Shown: positions 40,971-51,798, numbered from the stretch's first letter. The stretch is DNA of 64,000 bases from Vibrio natriegens NBRC 15636 = ATCC 14048 = DSM 759 (GCF_035621455.1 NZ_CP141822.1:2170001-2234000), one strand, 5' to 3'. The notes: a model not told the origin generated them from the letters alone. Made by a program: numbers and translations.

Positions 40971-41462
40971 CTAGATAGTGCCAGAAAGAAAACTTGACGT
41001 TGCTTGTAAATGCTCAAAGAAGGGAGCGATCACACGTTTGAACTCAGGGACTAACTGTGACGCTTTCCACCAATCCGAGCTTGGGAATGCGGTAAACGCA
41101 TCCATAAAAAACAGTACCGCAGAAACAATTAGAACTCCGCGTAAACCACCAAAGACCATACCAAGAAGTCGGTCAGTACCTGATAGCCCTGTTTTTTGTA
41201 CTAGTTGGCCAATGACATAATTCACCACTGCACCAACAATTAGTGTTGCGACAAATAATGCCGCTATCGCAGCTCCGTTTCGGAACATGTCGTCTTCGAT
41301 ATTGGAGAAATATACCGCCAATTTGGTGTAGTAGTTACTGGAGATAAAAAACGCTCCAAACCAAATCACCAAAGACAACGCTTCTTTAGCAAAACCACGA
41401 ACTAAACTGATCAAAGCTGAAAACCCGATCACCCCTAAAATGACAAAATCTAACCAATTCAT
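40971..41462 (-). CDS. cvpA: Colicin V production protein CvpA
   Basis: 163-residue inner-membrane protein with four hydrophobic segments (LDFVILGVIGFSALISLVRG; LSLVIWFGAFFIS; AIAALFVATLIVGAVVNYVIG; GLRGVLIVSAVLFF). It matches the CvpA family. Its role is unclear beyond envelope and colicin V phenotypes in E. coli. It is co-transcribed with purF and lies directly downstream of the PurR box. Confidence 0.95.
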   Translation of the reverse strand: MNWLDFVILGVIGFSALISLVRGFAKEALSLVIWFGAFFISSNYYTKLAVYFSNIEDDMFRNGAAIAALFVATLIVGAVVNYVIGQLVQKTGLSGTDRLLGMVFGGLRGVLIVSAVLFFMDAFTAFPSSDWWKASQLVPEFKRVIAPFFEHLQATSSFLSGTI

Positions 41463-41509
41463 ATTTTCTTCATCTTAAGTTGGCGCGCATTTTAACAGAA
41501 AAAATGCTG

Positions 41510-41525
41510 ACGCAAACGTTTTCTT
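41510..41525. promoter_or_regulatory. PurR operator upstream of cvpA-purF
   Basis: ACGCAAACGTTTTCTT is an exact match to the classical PurR box and to the operator known before cvpA-purF in E. coli. It starts 48 bp before cvpA and overlaps the last codons of dedD. Confidence 0.92.
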
Positions 41526-42123
41526 ATGGATTTAACGGCTTAAATTTAAGCAATTGACCTTTTGAGCCAGTAATTTTTTGTAATTCTTGAACTTGTCGTT
41601 CCAGTTTACTTTTTGACACATCTGGGCCAACAATGACACGCGTAAATTCATTTTCTTGTTTCGTGTGAGCCTGATAACCACGCTTTTGCAAATCGGCAAC
41701 TAACGCGACCGCATTGTCATGATTCTTAAGTGCCATCAACTGAATGATCCATGCAGAATCTTCATATTGATTTTTCTCAACAACCGGACGAGCAGCGACT
41801 TCAACTTGCTCTGGTTGTTTAGTCTCTTCTTTCTGAGCTACCGGTTCAGGTTCAGGTTGCGGTTTTGAAACGGCAACCTGAGGCTCTTCTGACTCCTGCA
41901 CCACGGCCTCTACTGGAGAGTCAGGCAATGCAATATCATCTTCGACAGGCTCGAGTATTTCGAAGTTTTCCACATCACTATCAAGCTCAGGTTTGATAGG
42001 AATGCTGGCAAATTCTTCTTTGTAGTGAAGTTTTTTACCATCTAGTACATCTGGGAGCACAATCACTCCCACTGCCACCAGAATGATAGTGCCGACTAAA
42101 CGACTCTGAAATTTACTTGCCAT
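41524..42123 (-). CDS. dedD: DedD-like SPOR-domain cell-division protein
   Basis: 199-residue bitopic protein. A short cytoplasmic N-terminus, a membrane helix (RLVGTIILVAVGVIVLPDVL) and a Glu/Pro/Val-rich linker are followed by a C-terminal SPOR domain (WIIQLMALKNHDNAVALVADL and GYQAHTK, RVIVGPD) that binds denuded septal peptidoglycan. AAAGG lies before the ATG at 42123, which is preferred to the TTG at 42126. It follows folC with a 14-bp gap, as in E. coli. Confidence 0.93.
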   Translation of the reverse strand: MASKFQSRLVGTIILVAVGVIVLPDVLDGKKLHYKEEFASIPIKPELDSDVENFEILEPVEDDIALPDSPVEAVVQESEEPQVAVSKPQPEPEPVAQKEETKQPEQVEVAARPVVEKNQYEDSAWIIQLMALKNHDNAVALVADLQKRGYQAHTKQENEFTRVIVGPDVSKSKLERQVQELQKITGSKGQLLKFKPLNP

Positions 42124-42137
42124 CAAATTACCTTTGG

Positions 42138-43400
42138 TTATTTATTACTTGCTTGCCAATGCTCCAACACCTCACCCACGGTATGGAAAGAACCAACCAC
42201 CAAAATAACATCGTCTTGTTGTGCGCTTGTTTTCGCACTTTCAAACGCTTCTACGGGTGTCTGGAACTGAACTTGCCCCTGAGGTAAGTATTGACACAAC
42301 TCCTCTGCAGTCGCAGCACGAGGGCCTGTAAGCGATGCTGGGTACCATTGAGTGGCAATAGGTGCCAGTGCTTCAACGGTGGCTTTTATGTCCTTATCGT
42401 GCAGCATAGCAATCACAACATGGATGTGCTTACCCGCATACTGATGCTTCACCTTTTCCACTAAATATTCAGCAGAGTGTGGATTGTGAGCAACATCAAG
42501 TACGATTTCTGGCTCGCTCTGTAACACCTGCATTCGACCTGCGAGTCGAGCATTATTCAAGCCATTGACGAGGTTTATGTCAGTGATTTGCAATTCTGAA
42601 GCACCAAGCGCCATAAGTGCTGTCGCCGCGTTTGGCAACGGCAGTGACGGGACAGGTAAATCTTCAAGATCGAACGCACCACTTGTCCAACTCCAACCTT
42701 TGTCGGTCAGTTTATAGTCAAACTGGATGCCAACCTGGAAAAACTCTGCACCGATATCGTCCGCGTGCGCGGCCACAGTTGCAGGAGGTAAAGGCTGACC
42801 ACAGATGGCAGGCTTACCTGAGCGGTAGATGCCCGCTTTTTCATATCCGATAACATTGATGTCATCACCAAGCCAATCAACATGGTCAACAGCTAAGCTG
42901 GTAATGACAGAGACATCGTGATCAACGACGTTGGTGGCATCCAAACGGCCACCTAAACCCACTTCGAGCAGGACAACATCTACTTTTTCTGTCTGAAAGA
43001 TTCGTAATGCGGCAAGAGTTCCAAATTCAAACAAACTTAACGTGATATCACCACGCTGCTTTTCTACAAAGTCGAACGCTTGGCAATGTTTCGCGTCTTC
43101 TACGTCTACGCCATTAATGCGTACACGCTCGTTATAACGAATCAGGTGGGGTGAACTGTAAACACCTACTGAATAGCCGGCGTCTAATAAAATCGCTTCC
43201 ATTAACGCACACGTTGAGCCTTTACCATTGGTACCGGCAACAGTGATAACCGTCGGAGCTGGTTTTGTGAGGTTGGCTTTACTTGCTACCGCTTGAACAC
43301 GGTCTAAGCCTAGGTCGATTGCTGAGGAATGAATATTTGCTAAATAATCAAGCCACATCTCTAGAGAGGATGTGGCTTGAGGAATTGAGTTTTGGGTCAT
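42138..43400 (-). CDS. folC: Dihydrofolate/folylpolyglutamate synthase
   Basis: 420-residue bifunctional ligase that adds glutate to dihydropteroate and extends the polyglutamate tail of folates. The P-loop is VAGTNGKGSTCALM, the omega loop and SPHLIRYNERVRING block follow, and LLEVGLGGRLDATNVVD carries catalytic acidic residues. DVAHNPHSAEYL is in the C-terminal domain. It sits between accD (45 bp upstream) and dedD as in E. coli. Length is normal for FolC (422 aa). Confidence 0.97.
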   Translation of the reverse strand: MTQNSIPQATSSLEMWLDYLANIHSSAIDLGLDRVQAVASKANLTKPAPTVITVAGTNGKGSTCALMEAILLDAGYSVGVYSSPHLIRYNERVRINGVDVEDAKHCQAFDFVEKQRGDITLSLFEFGTLAALRIFQTEKVDVVLLEVGLGGRLDATNVVDHDVSVITSLAVDHVDWLGDDINVIGYEKAGIYRSGKPAICGQPLPPATVAAHADDIGAEFFQVGIQFDYKLTDKGWSWTSGAFDLEDLPVPSLPLPNAATALMALGASELQITDINLVNGLNNARLAGRMQVLQSEPEIVLDVAHNPHSAEYLVEKVKHQYAGKHIHVVIAMLHDKDIKATVEALAPIATQWYPASLTGPRAATAEELCQYLPQGQVQFQTPVEAFESAKTSAQQDDVILVVGSFHTVGEVLEHWQASNK

Positions 43401-43445
43401 CTAACTTTAACCATTAATTTCTTTGGCTTTATGTTAGTTGTTACT

Positions 43446-44372
43446 TTACCCTTTTTCGTCCACTTCTGGTACAGAATATGGCTCTTCATTTGGAGATTCG
43501 TTAACCGAAACCACCAATGGAGACTTGTGGTTAGTCATCTTAGCGATAAGACCACCCACACGCTGACGCATTTCACGACGATCAACGATCATATCGATAG
43601 CACCGTGGTCAAGCAGGAACTCACTGCGCTGGAAGCCTTCTGGAAGATCTTCACGTACCGTTTGCTCAATTACGCGACGACCCGCGAAACCAATCAACGC
43701 TTTAGGCTCACCAATGTTGATGTCGCCTAACATTGCCAAACTTGCTGATACGCCACCCATGGTTGGGTCAGTCAGGATTGAGAAGAACGGCAGACCTTTT
43801 TCAGACAGACGTTCAAGTGCTGCACTGGTTTTTGCCATTTGCATTAGAGACATCAATGCCTCTTGCATACGTGCGCCACCACTTGCAGAGAAACAAACAA
43901 GTGCACAGTTGTTCTCGATTGCAGCTTCTACCGCTTTAACAAAGCGAGCGCCTACGACAGAACCCATTGAGCCGCCCATGAAAGAGAACTCAAACGCACA
44001 AGCTACCAGAGGCATGCCTAGTAGTTCACCCTGCATTACAACCAATGCGTCTTTCTCACCGCTGCTCTTTTGAGCCGCTGAAATACGCTCTTTGTAGCGC
44101 TTAGAGTCTTTAAACTTCAGCTTGTCTTGAGGCTCAAGATCAGAACCCAGTTCAACACGGTTACCTTCGTCCAGGAATGTTTCCAAACGACGACGCGCTT
44201 TCATACGCATGTGATGGTTACACTTAGGACATACTTCTAGGTTACGCTCTAGTTCAGCATGGTACAGAACCTGCTCACAAGAGGTACATTTAGTCCACAC
44301 ACCTTCTGGGATAGAAGCTTTACGTGAACTTACAAGATTGCTTTTTTCTAAAATCTTTTCAAGCCAACTCAT
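43446..44372 (-). CDS. accD: Acetyl-CoA carboxylase carboxyltransferase beta subunit
   Basis: 308-residue subunit that, with AccA, transfers the carboxyl group from biotin to acetyl-CoA in fatty-acid synthesis. The C4 zinc finger uses C29, C32, C48 and C51. The crotonase-fold core includes [22 protein letters not shown] and [19 protein letters not shown]. It is preceded by a 195-bp gap after truA that can hold a promoter, and is followed closely by folC, as in E. coli. Confidence 0.97.
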   Translation of the reverse strand: MSWLEKILEKSNLVSSRKASIPEGVWTKCTSCEQVLYHAELERNLEVCPKCNHHMRMKARRRLETFLDEGNRVELGSDLEPQDKLKFKDSKRYKERISAAQKSSGEKDALVVMQGELLGMPLVACAFEFSFMGGSMGSVVGARFVKAVEAAIENNCALVCFSASGGARMQEALMSLMQMAKTSAALERLSEKGLPFFSILTDPTMGGVSASLAMLGDINIGEPKALIGFAGRRVIEQTVREDLPEGFQRSEFLLDHGAIDMIVDRREMRQRVGGLIAKMTNHKSPLVVSVNESPNEEPYSVPEVDEKG

Positions 44373-44567
44373 GGAAGACCTTTTCTCTCAACTCTTCCGC
44401 TTCATTGCGAAAGATAGTAATTCGAAATAACACCGACGGATTAAACCATATCTTGCCGCTACTGTAGATAAAAAACTGGTTGTACCTATTTTTGTTATCA
44501 TAAATAGCGCATAGTTTCCGTACACATTCAGTGTAAGCTACCGATATTTTGAAGCAAGTTTGTAAAT

Positions 44568-45362
44568 TTAGTTCAAATTATCTGGTAAAAATAACGGGCC
44601 GATCGGTACGCGTGGTAAATCAAACTCTTGCGGATAATCTACATCGACCAAATATAGGCCTTCTGCTTTTGCTGTCGCTCCGGCAAGTTTGCGGTCTTTT
44701 GCCTCTAACAGCCACTTAATCCATTCAGGATTTTCTTCGCCACGTCCAACTTTTATCAGGCTGCCTGTAATATTGCGCACCATATGATGAACAAAGGCGT
44801 TCGCTTTAATATCAATGACAACATAATCACCATGACGAGTCACGTTCAGGTGCATCATGTTGCGACATGGACTCAGAGACTGACAGTGAGCTGCTCGAAA
44901 TGATGAAAAGTCATTTTCTCCCAACAAATACTGACCTGCTTGATGCATTTTTTTCTCATCCAGATCACCATGATAGTGACTGACACCCGAACTTAAGATA
45001 CCCGGGCGTAAAGCGTGATTGAAAATGATGTAGCGGTAACGGCGCGCTGTTGCTGAGAATCGAGCATGGAAATCGTCTGATACTTCCTTTGCCCAGCGAA
45101 CAGCGATATCACCTGGCATGTTCGCATTTGCGCCCATCGTCCAAGCCACCATTTTTCGATCTACGTTGGTATCAAAGTGAACAACTTGTCCGGTGCCGTG
45201 TACACCAGCATCAGTACGACCTGCACATTGCACTTCTACAGGGTGGTTTGCAACGATAGACAATGCTTTTTCCAGCTCTTCCTGGACGCTTTTTACGTCT
45301 CTCTGGCGTTGCCAACCAAAGTAGTTTGTACCGTTATACTCGATACCTAATGCGATTCTCAT
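44568..45362 (-). CDS. truA: tRNA pseudouridine(38-40) synthase
   Basis: 264-residue enzyme that forms pseudouridine at positions 38-40 of many tRNAs. The catalytic aspartate is D51 in [26 protein letters not shown] at the start and [16 protein letters not shown] near the end are family motifs. It begins 127 bp after hubP/fimV, with a terminator in between, so it may have its own promoter. Conserved position upstream of accD. Confidence 0.97.
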   Translation of the reverse strand: MRIALGIEYNGTNYFGWQRQRDVKSVQEELEKALSIVANHPVEVQCAGRTDAGVHGTGQVVHFDTNVDRKMVAWTMGANANMPGDIAVRWAKEVSDDFHARFSATARRYRYIIFNHALRPGILSSGVSHYHGDLDEKKMHQAGQYLLGENDFSSFRAAHCQSLSPCRNMMHLNVTRHGDYVVIDIKANAFVHHMVRNITGSLIKVGRGEENPEWIKWLLEAKDRKLAGATAKAEGLYLVDVDYPQEFDLPRVPIGPLFLPDNLN

Positions 45363-45455
45363 CTTAACCTTCGAACTCTAAAATGGGGCGGGAAGTATAT
45401 ACCCAACTCACCTCTAGTTGCCAGTTTCAGCGAGAATGACTTGGCTTGCAGAGAC

Positions 45456-45480
45456 AAAAAAAGGGCGGCTTACGCCACCC
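45456..45480 (-). terminator. Intrinsic terminator after hubP/fimV
   Basis: On the minus strand GGGTGGC-GTAA-GCCGCCC (7-bp stem with one G-U) is followed by seven T residues. Confidence 0.85.
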
Positions 45481-45488
45481 CTATTGAT

Positions 45489-48400
45489 TTATCGACCATT
45501 GATGGAGTCGATGAGGTTTTTCGCTTCACGGCGAACGTCATCTTCACCGAATACAATGGCTTCTTCCAGCAGTTTGATCGCCCCTTTCGGATCGTTCATT
45601 TCCAGGTATATCTTAGCCAAATCCAGCTTACCTGCACCTTCTGCATCGGAATCGACGTCCACATCAGTGATGTCACCAATGACATCCGGAAACTCATTTA
45701 ACCCAACATCCAGCTTCAAGTCTTGTTCTTCAAACTCTCCACTCTCGTTATCAACCTGTGCCATCAATTCATCAATCGTCATGAATTGACTTTTCTTAGG
45801 ATCAAAATCGTCCAGGGCCGTTTGCTGTTCCCAGTTTTCTTCAGCAATTTCTGGTTCGCTCAGAGCCTCTCCTGAGTTCCAGATGTCTCGCTGATCTTCA
45901 GGTACATCCTCAGCTTCCGACGCGCTATTATCATTCGGTGTTTTAAAACCTTCCCAATCGTCACCGATATCAAACATGGTCTCGAAGTCCATGCCGGCGC
46001 TGTCTATCGTGTCGCGATCTAACTGGCCTTCAAAAGCTTCAGATTCGCCTTTTTCAGATAACAGACTTTCCATATCAGACTCAGCTAAACCAGCAATGTT
46101 TGGTTCTTGAGTGGTTTGAGTCGGTTCTGGCTCTGCATCAAGGCCATTCTGCTGCTGGGCAAACAGTTCGAACAGTGCATCATGATCGTTGTCTGCTTTC
46201 AGCGTAATTTTAGGGCTGACGGGTGCTTCTGAATCTGGTGCCGTCCTATCAGACATAGACGCAAGCGCGTCATCTTCTGTGAATTCTGGCAGTTCTAGTT
46301 CATCAATTTCAAACTCGTCGTCCGCTTCTGAAACGGCTTCACGTCGTTCACTTTCCGATTCGGCTAACTCTGGCTCATCCGCCATGGAGGCCAAGGCGTC
46401 TTCTTCGCTGAACTCTGGCAGTTCTAACTCATCAAATTCAAACTCATTGTCCGCTTCTGAAACGGCTTCACGTCGTTCACTTTCCGAATCTGCTGACTCA
46501 GGCTCATCCGCCATGGAGGCCAAGGCGTCTTCTTCACTGAACTCTGGTAGTTCTAACTCATCAAATTCAAACTCATCGTCTGCTTCTGAAACGGCTTCAG
46601 GTCGTTCACTTTCCGATTCGGCTAACTCTGGCTCATCCGCCATGGAGGCCAAGGCGTCTTCTTCGCTGAACTCTGGCAACTCTAACTCATCAAATTCAAA
46701 CTCATCGTCCGCTTCTGAACCAGCTTCTGGTCGTTCAATTTCCGATTCTGCGAGCTCCGGCTCATCCGCCATGGATGCCAAGGCGTCTTCTTCACTGAAC
46801 TCTAGCAATTCTAACTCATCAAAAGCAAATTCGTCTTCGTCACTCTCTTCGGACGTTGTAGCAGTGGGCTCTAGTTCCTGTTTTGGTTCGGACTCTGGTT
46901 CAGATTCATCCAGTAACCAGTCCTCTTCGAGCGGCATGCCAAATTCATTTTCAACGGCATTCGGCGTTGGTGTAAATTCAGGCTCAGATTCCTTTTCTTT
47001 TGTATTTAGAGATTCTTCTTGCTCATCAGACAACGAACCCAGCTCAGAAGGCTCCTCTTTGTTGTCTTGATCTTCAGAACTTGCGTCATCGTGACTTGAT
47101 TCAAAAAGCTCATCCAACTCACGCATCAAAGGATCGTATTCGAGTGAGATATCCTCAATATCTTCCAAGAATTCATCACTAACAGCCGTTTCACTCGCTT
47201 GCTTTTCAGGTTCTTGGTTCTCAGGCTGTTGCAATAGCTCAGGCTGATGCTCATTAAGAAGCGCATCAATATCTAAATCTAAGTCCGTCTCAAGCTCTAG
47301 ACTATCCTCCGCAGAATGAACTGGCTCTATTTGACTCGCTTGGGCTTCTTCTAATGGGAAATCTTGCGTACTTTCTGCTTGAGGAGCACTCTGCTCTCGC
47401 TGGTTAAGCTCGCTTTCTGGCGTATCATCCTCACGAATAAGATCATCAAACGGATCGAGTTCACTATAGACCTCATCTTCTAACGAATGATTAATGTCAT
47501 CATCAAGCAACTCATCAAGCAAATCGACACTGTCTGCGTCCAGCTCTTCGAATTCCTCACTGCCAAAGCCTGACAATGATTCTAGTTCGTCAAGCGGATC
47601 AAATTCGTCGTCGGCCTCATCGCCATCAAATTCGATAAGTTCATCCAATAAGTCCGTGCTGTTCTCATCGATATTGTCATTACTATCGGATAAGTCGAAA
47701 AGGCTGTCATCCAACTCTGAAGCACTGAGCTCTTCGGTTTTCGTCATGCCCTCTTGTTCATTGGAATCAAGCGAAGGCTCCACTCCACTAGCAGGCGTTT
47801 GCACTTCAGACTGCTCATACTGAGCCAGAAGGTTGTCAATTTCATCATCTGATGCTTCACCGGCAGTAAACGAATGCTCTGAAACAGTTGATGAATCTTC
47901 ATCCAAGTCACCAGCAGTATCATCAAGTTCAGCTAACAATTCGTCCAACGTCGCTTGGTCTATTTGCGCACTAACTTCTTCGTCTTCCGGTGTGTCGTCG
48001 GCTAATAGCTCTGCGAAGAGATCTTCTTTTTCAAACTCTTCACTCTCACCTTCCGACAGGTCAAAGTCTGGTTCATCAAGGACTTCGAGTTCCGGCGAGG
48101 CCTCGTCTAACGCTCGCTCCATTTCTTCAAGGCCAAGCGCTTTCTCTTCACCATTGACTTTGATTCCGTTCGTTGAGGATTCAAACTCGTCAAAGCCGAC
48201 ATCAAGGTCACCATCGTCACCAATACCAGCGAAAGGATCTTCGCCATCATCACCTTCTAGATTGAAATCAAGCTCTTCATCCTCAAGACCAGCAAAAACA
48301 TCATCCTCTAACTCAGGAGTGCTCGCCTGCTCAGATAAAATCTCGTTCTCTTCATCGGCGAAGAGATCGTCATCCAGATTCAATTCTTCTTCGAGCTCAT

Positions 48401-49454
48401 CCGCTGCAGCCAAACCAATTGGGGCCGCTAGTGGATCAACCGCTGGAGATTGCTGCTGCGAAGCTGGAGCTGGCTCTTCTTCTTTGCTGCGACGACCGAG
48501 TAGCATGACGACTAAGAACGCAAGTAACGCGCCTGGAATAAGCGCCGCCAGTCCCACAAGCCAGCCATTAGATAAGAACTTGTCTAATGCGGTTGGCTGC
48601 ATGCGCTGCTGCTCATCAGCTCGCTGGCGCTCTTCTGCCAACAGTTTTTCAACTTCTGAGCGGATACGCTCTTCATCGTTAAGTTCATTTTTCAGTGTCT
48701 GAACTTCACTCTGCACTTCTGACAGCATCAGGCGTAAACGATGATTTTTTTCTTCCAGAGAACTGAGCTCGCTCTGTGAACCTTGCAGTTTCGCTTTGAG
48801 CTCGGTGACTTGCTGCTCACCTTTTGCAGACGTATTGACTGGCGGAACGGCAGCAATAGGTTCATCGGCATTAACCGGTTCAGCGTTAACAGGCGTAACC
48901 GACTCTGGTTGCGTAGAAACTGGTTGAGGGGAAACGGGTTCTTGCTTGACTTGCGGTGCTGTTGGCTGTGGCTCTGCGCGCTTAACCGCTTTTGGTTTAG
49001 TGACCTGCTTAGTCTGTTTGAGTTTCGCCTCATGCGCCTTCATGATTGCGACGGCTTGCTCTGTGCTCGCACTTTGCACTTGCTCCAAGGAAGGAAGACG
49101 CAGTCTGCTTCCCGGGATCAGTTCGTGGATATTTTGATTTTCGAACGCTTGAGGGTTGATTCGATAGATAGCAAGCAACGTTTGTTGAACTGTCACGCTG
49201 CGAGATGGCCGCACTTGAGACGCGATCGACCATAACGTCTGATTTTCACCCGTAGGCCCAATAAAACGAGAAGGCTGAGAATTTGCAGGAGGAGCGGGTA
49301 ATGCTCGTTCAATCTCTTCAGCATAGCTAGGAGACGATTGCACTTCACCTGAAGGTCCAACAAGACGAATTCCTTCGGCTTGAACCACTGACGATGTCTG
49401 AGTCGCGCTTATTAACACTAAGGTTGTTAACAAACGCTTATAAATTTGGCGCAT
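45489..49454 (-). CDS. hubP: FimV/HubP polar landmark protein
   Basis: 1321-residue polar organiser. A signal peptide (1-27, ends SSVVQA) leads to a periplasmic LysM-like domain (about 60-120, LWSIASQVRPSRSVTVQQ). A Pro/Gln/Val-rich linker and coiled coil (LKAKLQGSQSELSSLEEK) precede one membrane helix (LVGLAALIPGALLAFLVVML). The cytoplasmic part is extremely Asp/Glu rich, contains about 4.5 tandem 43-residue repeats, and ends in a FimV C-terminal domain (LDLAKIYLEMNDPKGAIKLL). HubP of V. cholerae has this architecture and anchors ParA1, ParC and FlhG at the pole. Its place between asd and truA matches fimV elsewhere. Confidence 0.92.
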   Translation of the reverse strand: MRQIYKRLLTTLVLISATQTSSVVQAEGIRLVGPSGEVQSSPSYAEEIERALPAPPANSQPSRFIGPTGENQTLWSIASQVRPSRSVTVQQTLLAIYRINPQAFENQNIHELIPGSRLRLPSLEQVQSASTEQAVAIMKAHEAKLKQTKQVTKPKAVKRAEPQPTAPQVKQEPVSPQPVSTQPESVTPVNAEPVNADEPIAAVPPVNTSAKGEQQVTELKAKLQGSQSELSSLEEKNHRLRLMLSEVQSEVQTLKNELNDEERIRSEVEKLLAEERQRADEQQRMQPTALDKFLSNGWLVGLAALIPGALLAFLVVMLLGRRSKEEEPAPASQQQSPAVDPLAAPIGLAAADELEEELNLDDDLFADEENEILSEQASTPELEDDVFAGLEDEELDFNLEGDDGEDPFAGIGDDGDLDVGFDEFESSTNGIKVNGEEKALGLEEMERALDEASPELEVLDEPDFDLSEGESEEFEKEDLFAELLADDTPEDEEVSAQIDQATLDELLAELDDTAGDLDEDSSTVSEHSFTAGEASDDEIDNLLAQYEQSEVQTPASGVEPSLDSNEQEGMTKTEELSASELDDSLFDLSDSNDNIDENSTDLLDELIEFDGDEADDEFDPLDELESLSGFGSEEFEELDADSVDLLDELLDDDINHSLEDEVYSELDPFDDLIREDDTPESELNQREQSAPQAESTQDFPLEEAQASQIEPVHSAEDSLELETDLDLDIDALLNEHQPELLQQPENQEPEKQASETAVSDEFLEDIEDISLEYDPLMRELDELFESSHDDASSEDQDNKEEPSELGSLSDEQEESLNTKEKESEPEFTPTPNAVENEFGMPLEEDWLLDESEPESEPKQELEPTATTSEESDEDEFAFDELELLEFSEEDALASMADEPELAESEIERPEAGSEADDEFEFDELELPEFSEEDALASMADEPELAESESERPEAVSEADDEFEFDELELPEFSEEDALASMADEPESADSESERREAVSEADNEFEFDELELPEFSEEDALASMADEPELAESESERREAVSEADDEFEIDELELPEFTEDDALASMSDRTAPDSEAPVSPKITLKADNDHDALFELFAQQQNGLDAEPEPTQTTQEPNIAGLAESDMESLLSEKGESEAFEGQLDRDTIDSAGMDFETMFDIGDDWEGFKTPNDNSASEAEDVPEDQRDIWNSGEALSEPEIAEENWEQQTALDDFDPKKSQFMTIDELMAQVDNESGEFEEQDLKLDVGLNEFPDVIGDITDVDVDSDAEGAGKLDLAKIYLEMNDPKGAIKLLEEAIVFGEDDVRREAKNLIDSINGR
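46258..46846 (-). repeat. 129-bp tandem repeats inside hubP/fimV
   Basis: The unit of 43 residues, with core FDELELPEFSEEDALASM and a variable ESERPEAVSEA part, occurs four full times plus a degenerate fifth. The DNA period of 129 bp is visible from the recurring GCTTCTGAA at 46323, 46452, 46581 and 46710. Copies differ at only a few bases, so recent duplication or gene conversion is likely. Confidence 0.92.
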
Positions 49455-49603
49455 AGAAGGCTCAGTTTTGTGCTTGATACAATTTGAAATGGTGATCAGT
49501 TAAATATATCGGATATATCAAGCAAAACTATAGCTTTAGGTGTAAAAAATGTGTGACATTAACCATATTCGTACTAATCTCACACAATTACTCGCGGATA
49601 GAA

Positions 49604-49629
49604 CAAAAAAAGCCCCGCATGATGCGAGG
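49604..49629 (-). terminator. Probable terminator of asd
   Basis: On the minus strand GCC-TCGC and GCGG-GGC form a stem around ATCAT-like loop with one mismatch, followed by a run of seven T residues. Confidence 0.7.
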
Positions 49630-49654
49630 CCTTGGTTTCAATAACTCTCAGAGC

Positions 49655-50668
49655 TTAGTAGTAATCGCGAATAAGCACTTCTGCAATTTGTACGGCGTTC
49701 GTTGCCGCGCCTTTGCGTACGTTGTCTGCAACTACCCACAAGTTAATGCCGCTGTGATGGCTGATATCGTTACGGATTCGACCAACCATAACGTGGTCCT
49801 TGCCGCCCGCATCACGAACTTGTGTTGGGAAGTCTTCGCCGTGGAACACTTCAACACCCTCAGTTTGCTCAAGGAGGTTAATCACTTCTTGCGCATCGAT
49901 TGGCGAGCGAGTTTCAACGTGAACGGCTTCTGCGTGACCGTAAAACACAGGAACACGAACACAAGTCGGGTTTACGGTAATACTTGGATCATTGAAGATT
50001 TTTTGCGTTTCCCACACCATTTTCATTTCTTCTTTGGTGTAGCCGTTTTCCATCATCTGATCGATTTGTGGAATACAGTTAAACGCGATCTGCTGTGAAA
50101 ACTGTTTTGTTTCCGCTGGCAGACCATTAAGCAACTTGGCTGTTTGACCTGCTAATTCATCAATACCCGCTTTACCTGCACCAGAAACAGATTGGTAAGT
50201 TGAAACGTTGATGCGCTCAATACCTACTGCGTCATGGATTGGTTTTAGTGCTACCAACATTTGAATGGTAGAGCAGTTAGGGTTCGCAATGATGTTACGG
50301 TTACGGAACTCTACAATGGCTTCCGGGTTTACTTCTGGAACTACCAATGGAATATCGTACTCGTAACGGAAGTGTGACGTGTTATCGATAACAATCACAC
50401 CTTCATCAGCGGCAATTGGCGCCCACTTTTCTGATAGATCGCCACCAGCAGAGAATAAACCGATGTGTGCTTGTGACCAGTCAAACTCTTCTACGTTTTG
50501 TACGCGTATGGTTTTACCATTAAAGCGGTAAGTCTTGCCTTCACTGCGCTCACTCGCCAAAAGGTACAGTTCACCTACTGGGAATTTGCGTTCTTGAAGC
50601 ACTTCTAAAATTGTTTCACCGACCGCACCGGTCGCGCCTAAAATGGCAACATTATATTGTTGGCTCAT
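49655..50668 (-). CDS. asd: Aspartate-semialdehyde dehydrogenase
   Basis: 337-residue NADPH-dependent enzyme that makes aspartate semialdehyde for lysine, diaminopimelate, threonine and methionine. The Rossmann motif is [16 protein letters not shown], the catalytic cysteine is C132 in [10 protein letters not shown] and the substrate-binding segment is [13 protein letters not shown] ([18 protein letters not shown]). In E. coli this position holds usg, a divergent homologue; here the active-site Cys is kept, so it should be an active enzyme. Vibrio typically has a second asd gene. It overlaps the pdxB stop by 4 bp. Confidence 0.94.
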   Translation of the reverse strand: MSQQYNVAILGATGAVGETILEVLQERKFPVGELYLLASERSEGKTYRFNGKTIRVQNVEEFDWSQAHIGLFSAGGDLSEKWAPIAADEGVIVIDNTSHFRYEYDIPLVVPEVNPEAIVEFRNRNIIANPNCSTIQMLVALKPIHDAVGIERINVSTYQSVSGAGKAGIDELAGQTAKLLNGLPAETKQFSQQIAFNCIPQIDQMMENGYTKEEMKMVWETQKIFNDPSITVNPTCVRVPVFYGHAEAVHVETRSPIDAQEVINLLEQTEGVEVFHGEDFPTQVRDAGGKDHVMVGRIRNDISHHSGINLWVVADNVRKGAATNAVQIAEVLIRDYY

Positions 50669-51798
50669 TGACTTACCTCAATCTGAAAACCTAGTTCTGC
50701 TAATGGGGCAAGATTGCAAGATTCATTACCCATTAGAGTGACAGCGCTGTATTCACGGCGATCCCAGTAATTTTTACGCATCAGGTCAAAAGCACCTGGC
50801 TTACCGATTTCGCGACGGAAAAGAGCGTCATCTTTACGCACATCATAGATTAACTGCGTGATGTTATGCAGTGTTGCTTCATCCCATGCTCTGTCCAACA
50901 TCATGGTTGGCACTGGCGCGGTTGGCAATAAATCGCTGGCATGCGCACGTAATTCGTTATTTAAGAACTCACAGTAGCTATTGAAAATCATTGTTGTACC
51001 GCGAGCTTTCCCTTCCAGACCATAGCCTGCAACGTGAGGGGTGGCGAATGCTAGCAGAGGCAGAAGCTCCATATCAACCTCTGGCTCAAATTCAAATACA
51101 TCCAGAGCCGCAGTGAAGCCATCATTTTTCTGTAATCGACGCTTTAATGCGCTGTTGTCAACAATTGGACCTCGCGCGGCATTGATAAGAATTTGATCTG
51201 CACGTAGACCGTTTAATACCGCTTCATCAAACATATGATGGGTTGGGTACTTGCCTGCTTTGGTAATTGGCGTATGCACGGTGATGATGTCTGATGTTTC
51301 AATCAGCTCTTCAAGCGGCGTAAAGCTACGCGGGTCACCCTCTTCCTGCTTGAACGGATCGTTAAGCAGCACTTTGATGCCCATGCCTTTTAAGCATTTT
51401 TCCAAGTAGCTGCCAACCTGCCCAGCGCCGATAATCCCGACGGTTTTATCAAAGACAGAGAAGCCTTGTTGCTGCGCCAATACCATCATTACGCTGAACG
51501 CATATTCTGCAACACCAACTTTGTTACAGCCCGGCGCTGCCGTAAAGAAAATGCCTTTTTCTTTTAGAAGTGATTGATCAACATGATCCATACCTGCAGT
51601 CGCGGTACCAACAAATTTAAGTTTGTTTGCTTTACTGATCAGCTCCGCATTGACCTTGGTAACAGAGCGAATCATAAGTGCATCAACATCAATCAGATCA
51701 TCAGCCGTTAGTGAACGGCCCGGTTTTAGAATCACTTCACCGATTTGGCTGAATAGTTCTTCAGCGTACGGCATATTTTCATCAACAATAATTTTCAT
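50665..51798 (-). CDS. pdxB: Erythronate-4-phosphate dehydrogenase
   Basis: 377-residue D-2-hydroxyacid dehydrogenase of the pyridoxal-phosphate pathway. The NAD-binding motif is [17 protein letters not shown]. The catalytic Arg, Glu and His lie in [23 protein letters not shown] and [13 protein letters not shown]. The C-terminal dimerisation domain specific to PdxB is present. The ATGA overlap with asd shows translational coupling. It heads the long minus-strand run that reaches purF. Confidence 0.96.
   Translation of the reverse strand: MKIIVDENMPYAEELFSQIGEVILKPGRSLTADDLIDVDALMIRSVTKVNAELISKANKLKFVGTATAGMDHVDQSLLKEKGIFFTAAPGCNKVGVAEYAFSVMMVLAQQQGFSVFDKTVGIIGAGQVGSYLEKCLKGMGIKVLLNDPFKQEEGDPRSFTPLEELIETSDIITVHTPITKAGKYPTHHMFDEAVLNGLRADQILINAARGPIVDNSALKRRLQKNDGFTAALDVFEFEPEVDMELLPLLAFATPHVAGYGLEGKARGTTMIFNSYCEFLNNELRAHASDLLPTAPVPTMMLDRAWDEATLHNITQLIYDVRKDDALFRREIGKPGAFDLMRKNYWDRREYSAVTLMGNESCNLAPLAELGFQIEVSQ

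Noticed and set aside
46189..49235. Long plus-strand Ser-rich frames opposite hubP
   Set aside because: They mirror the Asp/Glu-rich coding strand (GAA/GAT read as TTC/ATC/TCA), have no ribosome binding sites and no domain-like content.
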